A stretch of 64,000 nt of DNA from Zhenpiania hominis. Lineage in GTDB: Bacteria > Bacillota > Clostridia > Peptostreptococcales > Anaerovoracaceae. The notes below the pieces were generated by a model, which saw nothing but the letters and a program-made list of their open reading frames with translations, did no database searches and had not been told where the DNA came from. The DNA lies in NCBI RefSeq assembly GCF_014333425.1, contig NZ_JACRYT010000011.1, positions 45,328-109,327 of the forward strand, read 5' to 3'. The translations under genes were made by a program, and so were the position numbers. Positions within the stretch are counted from its first letter, which is position 1; each line of letters opens with the position of its first letter. This document shows positions 9,598 through 17,717 of the stretch, one piece after another.

Positions 9598-9635
9598 TTG
9601 TATACAAGTATACCAGTATGCGGAAGATAGATCAA
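9598..9635 (-). promoter_or_regulatory. acn operon promoter with overlapping GntR-type operator
   Basis: On the minus strand TTGATC (9630-9635) and TATACT (9607-9612) are spaced by exactly 17 bases. The perfect palindrome TTGTATACAA (9598-9607) starts at the -10 box and covers the expected start point, and a second GTATAC lies 8 bases away at 9608-9613. GT..AC palindromes of this kind are usual operators of FCD-type GntR proteins, and the operon's last gene encodes one. Confidence 0.75.
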
Positions 9636-9743
9636 GGAGGTTTTTCCAGGAATCAGGCTGCCGACGGGCTGGGCCAATGGGAGGGGGAAGGAGGCTCTGG
9701 CGCGGCAGGATAGTCGGTTAGGATAGGACTGGACTGGCTCCGG

Positions 9744-9920
9744 CGCGAACCGCGAACATGGAAGTGCGAAACGGCAGCCAGTGGCGGGCTCCGCGAACAT
9801 TTGGGGGAGAAAGGGAAAAAAAGGCGGGACCCGCGAACATTTGAATTCGAAAGCACAAGTTGCTGCGGTCCCCGCGAACATTTGCAACAGGAAAAGCAGT
9901 TGTTCGCGTCTAGCGCGAAC
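9744..9920 (+). repeat. Phased CGCGAACATTTG repeat array, left of a nuclease-like gene
   Basis: CGCGAAC begins at 9744, 9751, 9792, 9832, 9873 and 9914. From 9751 on the intervals are 41, 40, 41 and 41 bases. The best conserved core is about 18 bases (GCGGGNCCCGCGAACATTTG-like), followed by about 20 poorly conserved bases with a recurring GAAA. An inverted copy TGTTCGCG at 9901 forms a hairpin with the copy at 9914. The repeat is shorter and less exact than a CRISPR repeat, and no cas genes are nearby. It occupies the gap between the 3' end of the nuclease-like gene and the acn promoter. Confidence 0.85.
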
Positions 9921-10032
9921 TTTTCCTTTAAATATCGGAAAATGGTGCGGCAAAAACAGATTTTACAGGGGATTAAAGCGGATTGAAGGGAGAATTTTCA
10001 AAGAATACGCAATAGAATTGATGTGCGGGAGG

Positions 10033-10106
10033 AAATGTTCGCGCAAGGGGTAAGGGGAAATTGGACTGGCGCAGTTGGGGGAGTACCCGGCGGGGAAATG
10101 TTCGCG
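10033..10106 (-). repeat. Two inverted copies of the CGCGAACATTT motif
   Basis: AAATGTTCGCG occurs at 10033-10043 and 10096-10106, the reverse complement of the motif in the array to the left. They lie just beyond the 3' end of the nuclease-like gene and have the same orientation as that gene. Confidence 0.8.
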
Positions 10107-10173
10107 CCGGGCGCGGGAGGGGGGGAAGCGGTAGCAGTTACGGCAGGCTTTCCGCCCCCCAGCTTTGTACGGT

Positions 10174-11001
10174 TTATTTAAAGTATGGCACAATATTCTT
10201 CTCAATCACCTGGTAAATGAAAACGCTGCTACAGTTACCCCGGCTGTCATCCTGGGTCAGAATCAGATTTTTCCCAATTAAAAAGTCGTGCTTCTGATAG
10301 GTGTGCAGTTTTCGCGCGTTGTGGGTGCAATAGGACAAATCGTTCAGCATGCCGAGATGTTCCCAGATGAGACGGCAGCCATCCGCCAGAGGAATGGTAA
10401 AATCCGGATAATAAAAAGAACCGTTTTCGTCCGGGTAGGGGAATTGCTCCTCATAATGAAAAGGAATCCCATAGCTGTACAGCGCGTTGGCGATAATCAC
10501 TTCGGATTTGGAGCGCACCAGAATACCTGCCAGCGTTTCATGGATATGTTTTTCCGGATCAAAAGGAGCTTTGTGGTAAAAGGCGGACTGGTGTCTGGCA
10601 ATTTGCTGCTTTTTTCTGAGAGCAAGCACATCTCCATATTTCTTCGGCAAAGAGGAAATGAGGGAATCGCAGTCCAGCGCTTGGTAAGTGTTGGCGGTCT
10701 TTTCCAGAATGGGGAGGTTGTGGCGGCAGATCTTTATCATTTCCTCCGCCAGCTTTTTCTCGGCAAGGGCGAGGAGCGTATCGGGATCCCGTTTCAAGTT
10801 GCGGCTGCAGTTGGACCATCCGCTGGGTGTTTTTTCTTTTACAATTTGATAGGGCGTTTGTGAATTGCTCCGCTCCCGGATGAAAAGCCGGCCTGGCGGC
10901 GCGGATGCCAGAACAGCGCGGCTTTCCTCGAGAAAAGTCCGCTGGTTTAACTGCTCAAGGGAAATCGCCTGCTGAAAAGAATCAAAATGTTTTTTGTCCA
11001 T
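10174..11001 (-). CDS. Uncharacterised protein with a PD-(D/E)XK nuclease-like C-terminal half
   Basis: A 275-residue protein that I cannot assign to a named family. The chosen start at 11001 has AAAGGAGG 5 bases upstream. Residues from about 150 on fit the PD-(D/E)XK fold: RSKSEVIIANALYSYGIPFH (helix with the conserved Glu), then beta strands with YPDFTI (Asp), then RLIWEHLGM (Glu, in place of the ExK motif), then a helix with K and Y residues. The N-terminal half is helical and basic. No helicase, methyltransferase or toxin partner is adjacent. The gene is flanked on both sides by CGCGAACA repeats. A DNA-end or nicking nuclease role is inference; the ExK motif being E-H-L leaves catalytic activity uncertain. 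Confidence 0.6.
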   Translation of the reverse strand: MDKKHFDSFQQAISLEQLNQRTFLEESRAVLASAPPGRLFIRERSNSQTPYQIVKEKTPSGWSNCSRNLKRDPDTLLALAEKKLAEEMIKICRHNLPILEKTANTYQALDCDSLISSLPKKYGDVLALRKKQQIARHQSAFYHKAPFDPEKHIHETLAGILVRSKSEVIIANALYSYGIPFHYEEQFPYPDENGSFYYPDFTIPLADGCRLIWEHLGMLNDLSYCTHNARKLHTYQKHDFLIGKNLILTQDDSRGNCSSVFIYQVIEKNIVPYFK

Positions 11002-11037
11002 AAAAACCTCCTTTGCAAATACCAAACATGCAAACAT

Positions 11038-11313
11038 AAGATGTTAGAGAGCATAAAAAGTGCGGATAAATTCAAATAAATGTAAAATAATATATATTTT
11101 ACCATAGAAATAGTCCGAAGCCCAGCTATAAAAGATGATTTTCATGAAAAAATCGAAAAAAACGCAATTTGTAAAGGGGTTCCCACGCTTTGTTCGCGGG
11201 CAGCGCAAATAGCAAATAAAATCCAGTGTTTTGTTCGCGCGTTGCCCAAAATTCCATTCCTGCCCGGAAGCGGCAAAAATAATGAAGTTTTTATGATAAT
11301 TTTTCGTATTTAT
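11038..11313. other. AT-rich intergenic region between divergent units
   Basis: No gene is seen. The region is AT-rich near 11050-11110 and carries the right-hand repeat pair at 11191 and 11232. TTTGCA and TGCAAA half-sites bracket the start of the nuclease-like gene (about 11012-11034). I could not find a convincing promoter for that gene. Confidence 0.5.
11191..11239 (-). repeat. Right-hand TGTTCGCG repeats with 41-base spacing
   Basis: TGTTCGCG occurs at 11191-11198 and 11232-11239, exactly 41 bases apart, each preceded by T-runs (CTTTG, TTTTG). This is the same period as in the left array but inverted with respect to it. The nuclease-like gene therefore lies between convergently oriented arrays. 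Confidence 0.8.
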
Positions 11314-11342
11314 TTGAATTCCAGCGGCTGTTATGGTACTCT
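11314..11342 (+). promoter_or_regulatory. Promoter of the DUF5685-dnaJ-GGDEF operon
   Basis: TTGAAT (11314-11319) and TACTCT (11337-11342) are separated by 17 bases, about 20 bases before the start codon. Confidence 0.6.
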
Positions 11343-11362
11343 AAGGGACAGAAAGGGGCGGC

Positions 11363-12226
11363 ATGAGCATGTTGGGATATGTAACAGCAGATAAACCGGA
11401 GCTGAAAATGCGGGAATTTGAAGTCTACAGCGGATATTACTGCGGCGTGTGCAAATCCATTGCCAGGCGCTATGGGCAGATCCCGAGAATAGTTCTGAGT
11501 TATGACGCTGCTTTTCTGGCACTGCTTCTTGGAGGGCTTTCCGGGGAGGCTGACGAGCCGACGAGAGAACACTGTATCGCCCACCCCGCGAAAAAAAAGA
11601 CGATTGTAAGCAACAACGCAATTGATTATGCGGCGGATGTGATGTTGATTCTTGCTTGGTATAAACTGATGGACGACGCCCATGATGAGGGACGCCTGCG
11701 CGCGAAGGCAGCCCTAAAGGCATTCAGGAGAGTTTTTCGCAAACTGCAGCGCGCGAGACCGGAGCTTTGTGAAAAGGTAGATGAAAATTTAAAAGCATTG
11801 AGACGTCTGGAGGAACAAAAATGTGACAGTCTGGATGAGACGGCGGAGGCTTTCGCGAAAATTATGGAAGCGATTTTTGAAGAGGGGCCTTTGCCCGAAG
11901 GATTTAAAGAACAGCAGGTGCTGCGCCGAATCGGATATCATCTGGGAAAGTGGATTTATCTGATCGACGCGATTGATGATATTGATGAAAATATAGAGAG
12001 CGGCGCATATAATCCGTTGCTCTTCCGGTTCCATTATGAGGCGGAAGAAGAGGGATTTAAGTCCAGAATTATGAAAACTTGCAGGTTCAATCTGTTTCAC
12101 TATCTGGGAGAGATAGGAAAGGCGGTGGATCTGCTCGCGATTAAAAAAAACAGAGGTATAATTGAAAACGTGGTGTACAAGGGGTTATTAAGAAAAACAG
12201 AGTATATAACCCAGAAGGAGGAATAA
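11363..12226 (+). CDS. DUF5685 family protein
   Basis: A 287-residue protein with the family's characteristic start, [30 protein letters not shown]: a short strand, then CGVC in the position where these proteins carry a Cys pair. The rest is mainly helical. It contains a D-rich helix DDAHDEGR near 103-110 and [11 protein letters not shown] near 200, reminiscent of a metal- or polar-lined helical bundle such as terpenoid-synthase-like folds; that comparison is only visual. The start may be 11363 or the second ATG at 11369, with AAAGGGG before both. Its stop overlaps the ATG of the J-domain gene (TAATG), so the two are translationally coupled. Function is unknown. Confidence 0.7.
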   Translation: MSMLGYVTADKPELKMREFEVYSGYYCGVCKSIARRYGQIPRIVLSYDAAFLALLLGGLSGEADEPTREHCIAHPAKKKTIVSNNAIDYAADVMLILAWYKLMDDAHDEGRLRAKAALKAFRRVFRKLQRARPELCEKVDENLKALRRLEEQKCDSLDETAEAFAKIMEAIFEEGPLPEGFKEQQVLRRIGYHLGKWIYLIDAIDDIDENIESGAYNPLLFRFHYEAEEEGFKSRIMKTCRFNLFHYLGEIGKAVDLLAIKKNRGIIENVVYKGLLRKTEYITQKEE

Positions 12227-12807
12227 TGGATCCATATGAAGTGTTAGGAGTCAGACAGGGGGCTTCCGAGGAAGAGATTAAGGCAGCGTACAAGGAACTG
12301 GTGAAAAAATATCATCCGGATAAATACCAGAACAATCCGCTTTCCGATTTGGCGGAGGAAAAGCTGCAGGAAGTAAATGAGGCGTACGATATGCTGATGG
12401 GGAAAAACCAGGGAAACTCCGGCTATCGAAACAATGGTTCCAGCTACGGCAGGGCAAACAGTTCGGCGGAGTTTAACCAGGTTAGAAGAAATATTGATAT
12501 GGGAAACCTGCAGGGCGCGGAAGAGATTCTCAATCGCAGTCAAAACCGTAATGCTGAGTGGATGTTTCTTTCCGGGATGTTGTCGTACCGGAAGGGCTGG
12601 TATGACGACGCGGTAAATAAAATACAGCAGGCGGTCAATATGGATCCCTACAATCCGGAATACCAGCAGGCGCTGAACCAGATGATGAATGTCGGAAGAT
12701 CCTATCAGAATACCGCTTACGGCAGAGGGTTTAACTCGACGGAAGACGCGTTCTGTAAGGCGCTGCAGTGCTACTGCTGTCTGGATATGTGCACGCCTGA
12801 TTGCTGA
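12226..12807 (+). CDS. J-domain (DnaJ-like) protein with TPR-like tail
   Basis: A 193-residue protein. The J domain occupies residues 1-65, with the HPD tripeptide in [12 protein letters not shown] that stimulates DnaK ATPase. A Gly/Asn/Ser linker (about 65-85) follows. Residues 90-160 hold helices that look like one or two TPR units ([20 protein letters not shown]). The end is Cys-rich ([12 protein letters not shown]), which may bind metal. There is no Gly/Phe region or zinc-finger core, so it is a class III J protein rather than DnaJ itself. Coupling to the DUF5685 gene suggests that protein as the client or partner. Confidence 0.85.
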   Translation: MDPYEVLGVRQGASEEEIKAAYKELVKKYHPDKYQNNPLSDLAEEKLQEVNEAYDMLMGKNQGNSGYRNNGSSYGRANSSAEFNQVRRNIDMGNLQGAEEILNRSQNRNAEWMFLSGMLSYRKGWYDDAVNKIQQAVNMDPYNPEYQQALNQMMNVGRSYQNTAYGRGFNSTEDAFCKALQCYCCLDMCTPDC

Positions 12808-12817
12808 GGTGACGGAT

Positions 12818-13384
12818 TTGACAAACAAAAAGACTTACCAATTAGCGCTGGGAGGAATTTGCCTGGCGCTTACCATTATCTTTATGTTCGGCGCGTCGAT
12901 CGTTCCAGGTGCGGAATTGACGCTTTACGCGATCAGTGCTCTGTTTATAGCGGTGATGATTCTGGAAAGCGGGGTCAAAGGCGGGATTGCGCTTTACATT
13001 GCGGCAGCTCTGCTGGGACTTCTGATTGTGCCCAACAAAGTTGGAGTGCTGCCATATATCGGCATGTTCGGGCTTTACGGAATTGTCAAGTTTTACATCG
13101 AAAAACTGAAAAATCCGGTTGCCCAGGTGATGCTGAAAGTTGTTTTTTTTGCGGCAGTGACAACCGTCGCGTTTACCGCTTTGAAAAGCCTTTTGTTCGG
13201 CGGCTCCAGCCTGCCGGACTTCCCAATATGGGTGTTAATTGGGGCAGGGATTATTATGCTGCTTCTCTACGATCTGATTTATACATTGTTGATCCGTATT
13301 TACTGTGATCGTTTTCGTAAAGAAAAAAAGATTCATTTTGAACTCTCAAAAAAAGGTGAGGAAGAAAATGAAAAAAACGAATAA
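12818..13384 (+). CDS. Multi-pass membrane protein, function unknown
   Basis: A 188-residue hydrophobic protein. The best start is the TTG at 12818: GAGGTGA lies just before it, it is 11 bases after the J-domain stop, and it yields a normal cytoplasmic N-terminus MTNKKTYQ. An ATG further upstream lies inside the J-domain gene. Five or six membrane helices are visible (about 8-28, 32-50, 52-72, 76-90, 100-125, 140-165). It ends in a charged tail rich in K and E. The layout resembles S components of ECF transporters or related small membrane proteins, but no signature residue confirms that. Confidence 0.65.
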   Translation: MTNKKTYQLALGGICLALTIIFMFGASIVPGAELTLYAISALFIAVMILESGVKGGIALYIAAALLGLLIVPNKVGVLPYIGMFGLYGIVKFYIEKLKNPVAQVMLKVVFFAAVTTVAFTALKSLLFGGSSLPDFPIWVLIGAGIIMLLLYDLIYTLLIRIYCDRFRKEKKIHFELSKKGEEENEKNE

Positions 13385-14498
13385 GGATAATGCTTATAAT
13401 GTACCGTTGAACAAAGCGGCGGAAATTCATATGCTGACCTTGTTTTGCACGGGAGCGGTGACGTTTGTTCTGGAAGTCCTTTTTTTCTTTCTCTTATCAT
13501 CTCAGGGAGTCATAGAAATTGGTACACAGAAATATTTTATCAAATATCTTTTGTTGCCCACGGGGTGCAACACGCTGCTGATTGTGAGCGGATATATTAT
13601 ATACCATTCAAAAAAAGCAGACGTGCGGCTGAAGAGTTATGCGCTCTCTATTTGTCTGGTTTTGAGTTCGTTTGTTATAGCGCTCGTACATGGGGTGTTT
13701 TCTGCGACCTGTTTGATTTTTGCGATGGCAATTATGATTACGGTATTTTATGGCGAGAAAATTCTGACGACCGTTATTTTTCTTTTGGCTGTTATCGGAA
13801 GAGTGATCAGTGTTCGGTTCTGCATTGATAAAAACGTAGTAACGGATGATACGTCCATTGCAAATTTGCTGCTATCTTTTGTAATTTTATTTGGGATGTA
13901 TGTGTTATCGCTTTTTATTATCCGACTGGAAAATGAAAAACGAGAAATGGTTACAGAAAGTATGCACGCATGGAACGAAATGCGCCAGACCAGCAGGACC
14001 GATGTGCTGACCGGACTTCATAACCGGCAGGCGTTGGAAGATTTTTTTGACGGTAAATTTGACGGTAAAGATGGACAGTACTACAGAGAGTGTAAACTGC
14101 CGGGTTTTTTCGCGCTCTGGGATATTGATGATTTTAAGAGATTCAATGACATTTACGGACATCTGCAGGGAGATGATGTTTTGCGTTATATCGGCGCGGC
14201 CTGCCGAGCGTGGTCGCCATGGATGGAATGCTTTCGCTATGGCGGAGATGAGTTCTGCGCGGTCATTTTTGACTCGGACGCGGGACACATAAAAGCGCAA
14301 CTGCGGGACTTTCAGCAGCAGCTTGCCGGATATCGAAATCGGGATGGCAAGAGTATTCCGATATCGGTGAGTATTGGCCTGACTCGTTTTACGGGAAAGA
14401 TGGAAACCGCGATTGCGGAAAGTGACAAAGCGCTATACCGGGCGAAAAAAGGAAAAAAGGGAAATATCGTATTCTTCAAGGAAGAAGCAAAAAATTGA
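13368..14498 (+). CDS. Membrane-bound diguanylate cyclase (GGDEF)
   Basis: A 376-residue protein starting at 13368 (GGTGAGGAAG upstream), overlapping the end of the membrane-protein gene by 17 bases. Six hydrophobic helices (about 20-190) precede a GGDEF domain: LTGLHNRQALEDFF, then WDIDDFKRFNDIYGHLQGDD, then an intact YGGDEF catalytic loop. No RxxD inhibitory site stands in the usual place before GGDEF, so product inhibition may be absent. The expected activity is synthesis of cyclic di-GMP from two GTP at the membrane. The sensor part is a 6-helix domain without a recognised ligand pocket. It is the last gene of a four-gene operon. Confidence 0.9.
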   Translation: MKKTNKDNAYNVPLNKAAEIHMLTLFCTGAVTFVLEVLFFFLLSSQGVIEIGTQKYFIKYLLLPTGCNTLLIVSGYIIYHSKKADVRLKSYALSICLVLSSFVIALVHGVFSATCLIFAMAIMITVFYGEKILTTVIFLLAVIGRVISVRFCIDKNVVTDDTSIANLLLSFVILFGMYVLSLFIIRLENEKREMVTESMHAWNEMRQTSRTDVLTGLHNRQALEDFFDGKFDGKDGQYYRECKLPGFFALWDIDDFKRFNDIYGHLQGDDVLRYIGAACRAWSPWMECFRYGGDEFCAVIFDSDAGHIKAQLRDFQQQLAGYRNRDGKSIPISVSIGLTRFTGKMETAIAESDKALYRAKKGKKGNIVFFKEEAKN

Positions 14499-14502
14499 AC
14501 AG

Positions 14503-14534
14503 AAAAAAGGACCGCGTAATTACGGTCCTCTTTT
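14503..14534. terminator. Bidirectional terminator between converging operons
   Basis: GGACCG (14509-14514) pairs with CGGTCC (14523-14528), with AAAAAA before and TCTTTT after. The hairpin lies between the GGDEF stop and the convergent hydantoinase stop and can serve both. Confidence 0.85.
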
Positions 14535-14542
14535 AATTGCCA

Positions 14543-15964
14543 TTAAAGCTGTGGAGTTTTCAATTTAATTGGCTTGCATTTGATGAATTTGCCATCGCCG
14601 CGCTTGCCAAGGAATTTACCATCTTTGTAGACCAGATTTCCTCTGCTGTAGGTGGCTTCGGGGTATCCCTTTAATTTTGCCCCTTCCCAGATCGTATGAT
14701 CGGTATCGCCATGCATGGCGTCATTTGTAATGGTGAAGACCTTTTTTGGATCGTAGATGACGATATCCGCGTCAAGTCCTATCTGCAGAGCGCCTTTCAA
14801 GTGATCCAGGCCGAACAGTTTGGAAGGGTTGGTAGCGCACAACTCCACCGCTTTGTTGAAGGAAATGCGGCCTTTATTGGCTTCGGACAGTATATAAGGG
14901 TACATATTTTCAATTCCCGCGCAGCCGTTTGGAATGGTGGTGAAGTTGCCGGGAGTTCCGTCTTTCTGGGTAATTCCCCAGTCTTTTTCCGCTTTTGTAA
15001 ACGGACAGTGGTCCGTTGCCACAGTTGAAATATCGCCGCGCTTGATGCCTTCCCACAGCGCGTCCTGGGATTCTTTTCCCTTCATCGGAGGCGAGCAGAC
15101 AAAATCCCGGGCTCTCAGATTCTGTTCCGGAATACCATCCTTGTAGACTTTGCTGGTAAAATACAGGTACTGCGGGCAGGTCTCCGCGAAAATCGGATAG
15201 CCCTGATCGCGTGCTTCCGTAACCGCGTCCATTCCCTGCTTATTCGCCAGATGCACGATGTAAAGCGAGGTACCGGCCATTTTCGCAAGGTTGATAGCTC
15301 TGACATCCGCTTCCCCTTCTACCGCTTCGTTTTTGGACATATAATGCCACCACGCGTCGGTCTTGCCTTCCGCCAGATACTGAGCGATGAGCACATTGTT
15401 TACATCCCGGTTTTCAGCGTGGACACCTACGAGCGCGCCGATTTCTTTCGCCTTTACTAATGTTTTGAAAAATTGCCCGTCATCTACCCCGAAATCGTAA
15501 ACCATGAATACTTTAAACGAGGTAACGCCATACGCCATGGCATCTTCCATGGTATCCAGCATTTCATCGGTGGTTACATCGCCGACGCCGATATGGAACG
15601 CGTAATCCACCGCCGCGTCAGGAGCGGCCAGCGCGTCTCTTCTCTTGATTGCGTCGAGCATAGGCTCCCCCTGTCCCTGAAGGACAAAATCAAAGACGGT
15701 TGTCGTGCCGCCGCAGGCAGCAGAACGGGTTCCCGCGTAATAGTCGTCTGTGGAAATGGTTCCGCCAAACGGCATAGCCAGATGGGTATGTCCGTCAATT
15801 GCGCCGGGGAGCACAAGCTTTCCCTTTGCGTCGACAACCTCTGTATTTTTTTCCGGTTTAAGATTCGCGCCGATTCCTGTAATTTTTCCATTCTTTACGG
15901 CTACGTCGGCTTTAAAGCTGGACTGTGCTGTTACCACCGTGCCGCCTTTGATTAATAAATCCAT
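14543..15964 (-). CDS. hydA: Dihydropyrimidinase / D-hydantoinase
   Basis: A 473-residue cyclic amidohydrolase from the start at 15964 (AAAAGGAGG upstream). The binuclear metal site of the family is complete: H59 and H61 in DGHTHL, the Lys to be carboxylated K151 in SFKVFMVYD, H182 in VHAEN, H238 in IVHLANKQG and D318 in ATDHCPF. The enzyme opens hydantoins or dihydropyrimidines to N-carbamoyl amino acids. The transporter gene directly upstream belongs to the NCS1 family, which includes hydantoin, uracil and allantoin permeases, so the two form a scavenging unit. Allantoinase is the main alternative. The cognate carbamoylase is not in the window. Confidence 0.9.
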   Translation of the reverse strand: MDLLIKGGTVVTAQSSFKADVAVKNGKITGIGANLKPEKNTEVVDAKGKLVLPGAIDGHTHLAMPFGGTISTDDYYAGTRSAACGGTTTVFDFVLQGQGEPMLDAIKRRDALAAPDAAVDYAFHIGVGDVTTDEMLDTMEDAMAYGVTSFKVFMVYDFGVDDGQFFKTLVKAKEIGALVGVHAENRDVNNVLIAQYLAEGKTDAWWHYMSKNEAVEGEADVRAINLAKMAGTSLYIVHLANKQGMDAVTEARDQGYPIFAETCPQYLYFTSKVYKDGIPEQNLRARDFVCSPPMKGKESQDALWEGIKRGDISTVATDHCPFTKAEKDWGITQKDGTPGNFTTIPNGCAGIENMYPYILSEANKGRISFNKAVELCATNPSKLFGLDHLKGALQIGLDADIVIYDPKKVFTITNDAMHGDTDHTIWEGAKLKGYPEATYSRGNLVYKDGKFLGKRGDGKFIKCKPIKLKTPQL

Positions 15965-15992
15965 AATAGAACCTCCTTTTCCCATGTATACT

Positions 15993-16023
15993 GCAGGAGC
16001 CTTTGGGTCGCAAAGGCTCCTGC
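15993..16023 (-). promoter_or_regulatory. Strong intercistronic hairpin between transporter and hydantoinase
   Basis: GCAGGAGCCTTTG (15993-16005) and CAAAGGCTCCTGC (16011-16023) form a perfect 13-bp stem with a 5-base loop. There is no U-tract on the minus strand, so it is not a standard terminator. It lies between the transporter stop and the hydantoinase ribosome-binding site, where such stems often set the ratio of the two messages by blocking 3' exonucleases. Confidence 0.75.
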
Positions 16024-16063
16024 GGTAATGCATATAGTTTGGCAGTAATTTTAAAACGTCTTT

Positions 16064-17671
16064 TTAAGATCTTCTGGTCAGAGTTTCGTGTTCGTCCTCT
16101 GTCATGAAAGAATCCTTGGCCAGGCTGGTCTTCATCAGCAGCAGGTATACGACAAAGCCGACAACAAAGGACCAGATGTAGTTGATGGAATTGATAAATG
16201 TCCAGAATGCTCCCTGCACTCCAAAGTAAATAAAGAGCGGGAGGATGAAAGCGACTACCCAGGCGATAATGGCAGCCCAGTTAACGCCATTGTGATAATG
16301 ATACCTTCCGTCCTGTCCTTTGAAGAGAGCCGCAATATCCACATATCTTTTCTTGCAGATAAAGTAGTCGGCAATGAAGATCGCGGCAATTGGAGCCAGG
16401 ATTGTGCCGTAGGCGTTCATCCAAGTGAAGAATGCTCCGCCGGAACCATAGATCCACCATGCCTGCAGAATAAAGAAGGCAATAAAGACAGCGATCAGTA
16501 CTCCCTTCTTGTAGGAAATCCGCTTTGGCGACAGGTTGGAGAATCCGTTTGCCGGAGCGACTACGTTCGCGGCTACACAGGTTGTAATCGTCGCCATGAT
16601 AACACCGATGGAAGCGATGAGCACGATAATTTTGCTGTTGATGTTGTAAAGTACCGATACAACGTCGAACGGATTGTAATACCCGGCCTGCCCTGCCTGA
16701 AGTCCATTGGATGTGTTATGCAGTTCCGCGGACTGGGCATAGAGAGCGCCGACGAACGCGCAGAACGCCATCGGAAGCGGCATACCATAAAGCTGTCCTC
16801 TGAACTGAGCCTTCTGGGAAGACGCGTATCTGGAAAAGTCCGGAATGTTCAGAGCCATTGTGGCCCAGAAGGCGATATTGCCCATCAGGCCGACCAGATA
16901 GATAACGGTAAAGTTCCCTCCTGACGCGTCGATCAGCTCCTGATTATTCGGCTGACCCATAATTTCTCCAAAGGAGAAACCCGCGTCGCTTCCGATTTTG
17001 ACGGACCAGAACATCAAAGCGATCATGAGGACAATCAGAATCGGACCGCCGATGTTCTGTACCCACTTGATTCGCTCCACTCCGTTATAGGCAACCCACG
17101 CGACAAATACCATAAAAATGATATAACCGATGAAGGTTCCCGCAGAAGTTGTCTGCATTCCGCCCCAGGAAGGGAGATTGATCGTCCAGTTCGCGTCCAT
17201 GAATTTTGGCGCGAAACAGCCGATAATCGCGGCGACCGCGCCGCCGCCAACCCAGGCCTGAATCGCCGTCCAGCCGCAGGCGGTGATCGCCCTCAAAAGA
17301 GCCGGAACGTGCGCGCCGATTGAGCCGAAGGTCAGTCTGGCAAAACCAGGGAACGGGATGCCGTACTTACATCCGATCTGAGAGTTGAGCTGAATCGGAA
17401 TCAGGATGATGATGTTCCCCAGCGCTACATTCAGAACCGCGAGCCATGGAGAAACCCCCTGGCTTACAAGCCCTGTAGCGAGGGAAAGAGCCGGAACGCA
17501 GATGGACATGCCGACCCATAGCATTGTGATGTTGTATGTAGTCCATGTTCTCTGAGATACGGACGTAGGAGCAAGGTCTTCGTTATAGTATTTGGAAGAC
17601 ACCAGTTCCGCACGCGCCTCGTCGGTCAATTCAAATAGACCGTTTTTCTCAATTTGTGTATGCGTTGACAT
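16064..17671 (-). CDS. NCS1 family nucleobase/hydantoin:cation symporter
   Basis: A 535-residue membrane protein with about twelve hydrophobic helices. NCS1 marks are the N-terminal stretch NEDLAPTSVSQRTWTTYNITMLWVG-like region ahead of helix 1, broken helix 1 with NITMLWVGMSICVPAL, and GIPFPGFARLTFGSIGAHVP in the helix 3 region. The N-terminal motif NEDLAP is typical of hydantoin, allantoin and uracil permeases. ATGGAGGTG precedes the ATG by 6 bases. It is followed by the hydantoinase, which points to hydantoins or dihydropyrimidines as cargo; exact specificity cannot be read off. Confidence 0.9.
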   Translation of the reverse strand: MSTHTQIEKNGLFELTDEARAELVSSKYYNEDLAPTSVSQRTWTTYNITMLWVGMSICVPALSLATGLVSQGVSPWLAVLNVALGNIIILIPIQLNSQIGCKYGIPFPGFARLTFGSIGAHVPALLRAITACGWTAIQAWVGGGAVAAIIGCFAPKFMDANWTINLPSWGGMQTTSAGTFIGYIIFMVFVAWVAYNGVERIKWVQNIGGPILIVLMIALMFWSVKIGSDAGFSFGEIMGQPNNQELIDASGGNFTVIYLVGLMGNIAFWATMALNIPDFSRYASSQKAQFRGQLYGMPLPMAFCAFVGALYAQSAELHNTSNGLQAGQAGYYNPFDVVSVLYNINSKIIVLIASIGVIMATITTCVAANVVAPANGFSNLSPKRISYKKGVLIAVFIAFFILQAWWIYGSGGAFFTWMNAYGTILAPIAAIFIADYFICKKRYVDIAALFKGQDGRYHYHNGVNWAAIIAWVVAFILPLFIYFGVQGAFWTFINSINYIWSFVVGFVVYLLLMKTSLAKDSFMTEDEHETLTRRS

Positions 17672-17717
17672 TTAAACACCTCCATTTTGCATAATGAGAA
17701 AATAATTGCGTATTTAA

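Noticed and set aside
9744..9920. CRISPR array
   Set aside because: The conserved core is too short and variable, the spacers share boxes, and no cas genes are present in the window.
9567..9953. 128-codon minus-strand frame through the repeat array, with repeated CSR and MFA strings
   Set aside because: The repeat period is 40-41 bases, so the frame is not kept. There is no ribosome-binding site, and it covers the acn promoter. It is a by-product of DNA-level repeats.
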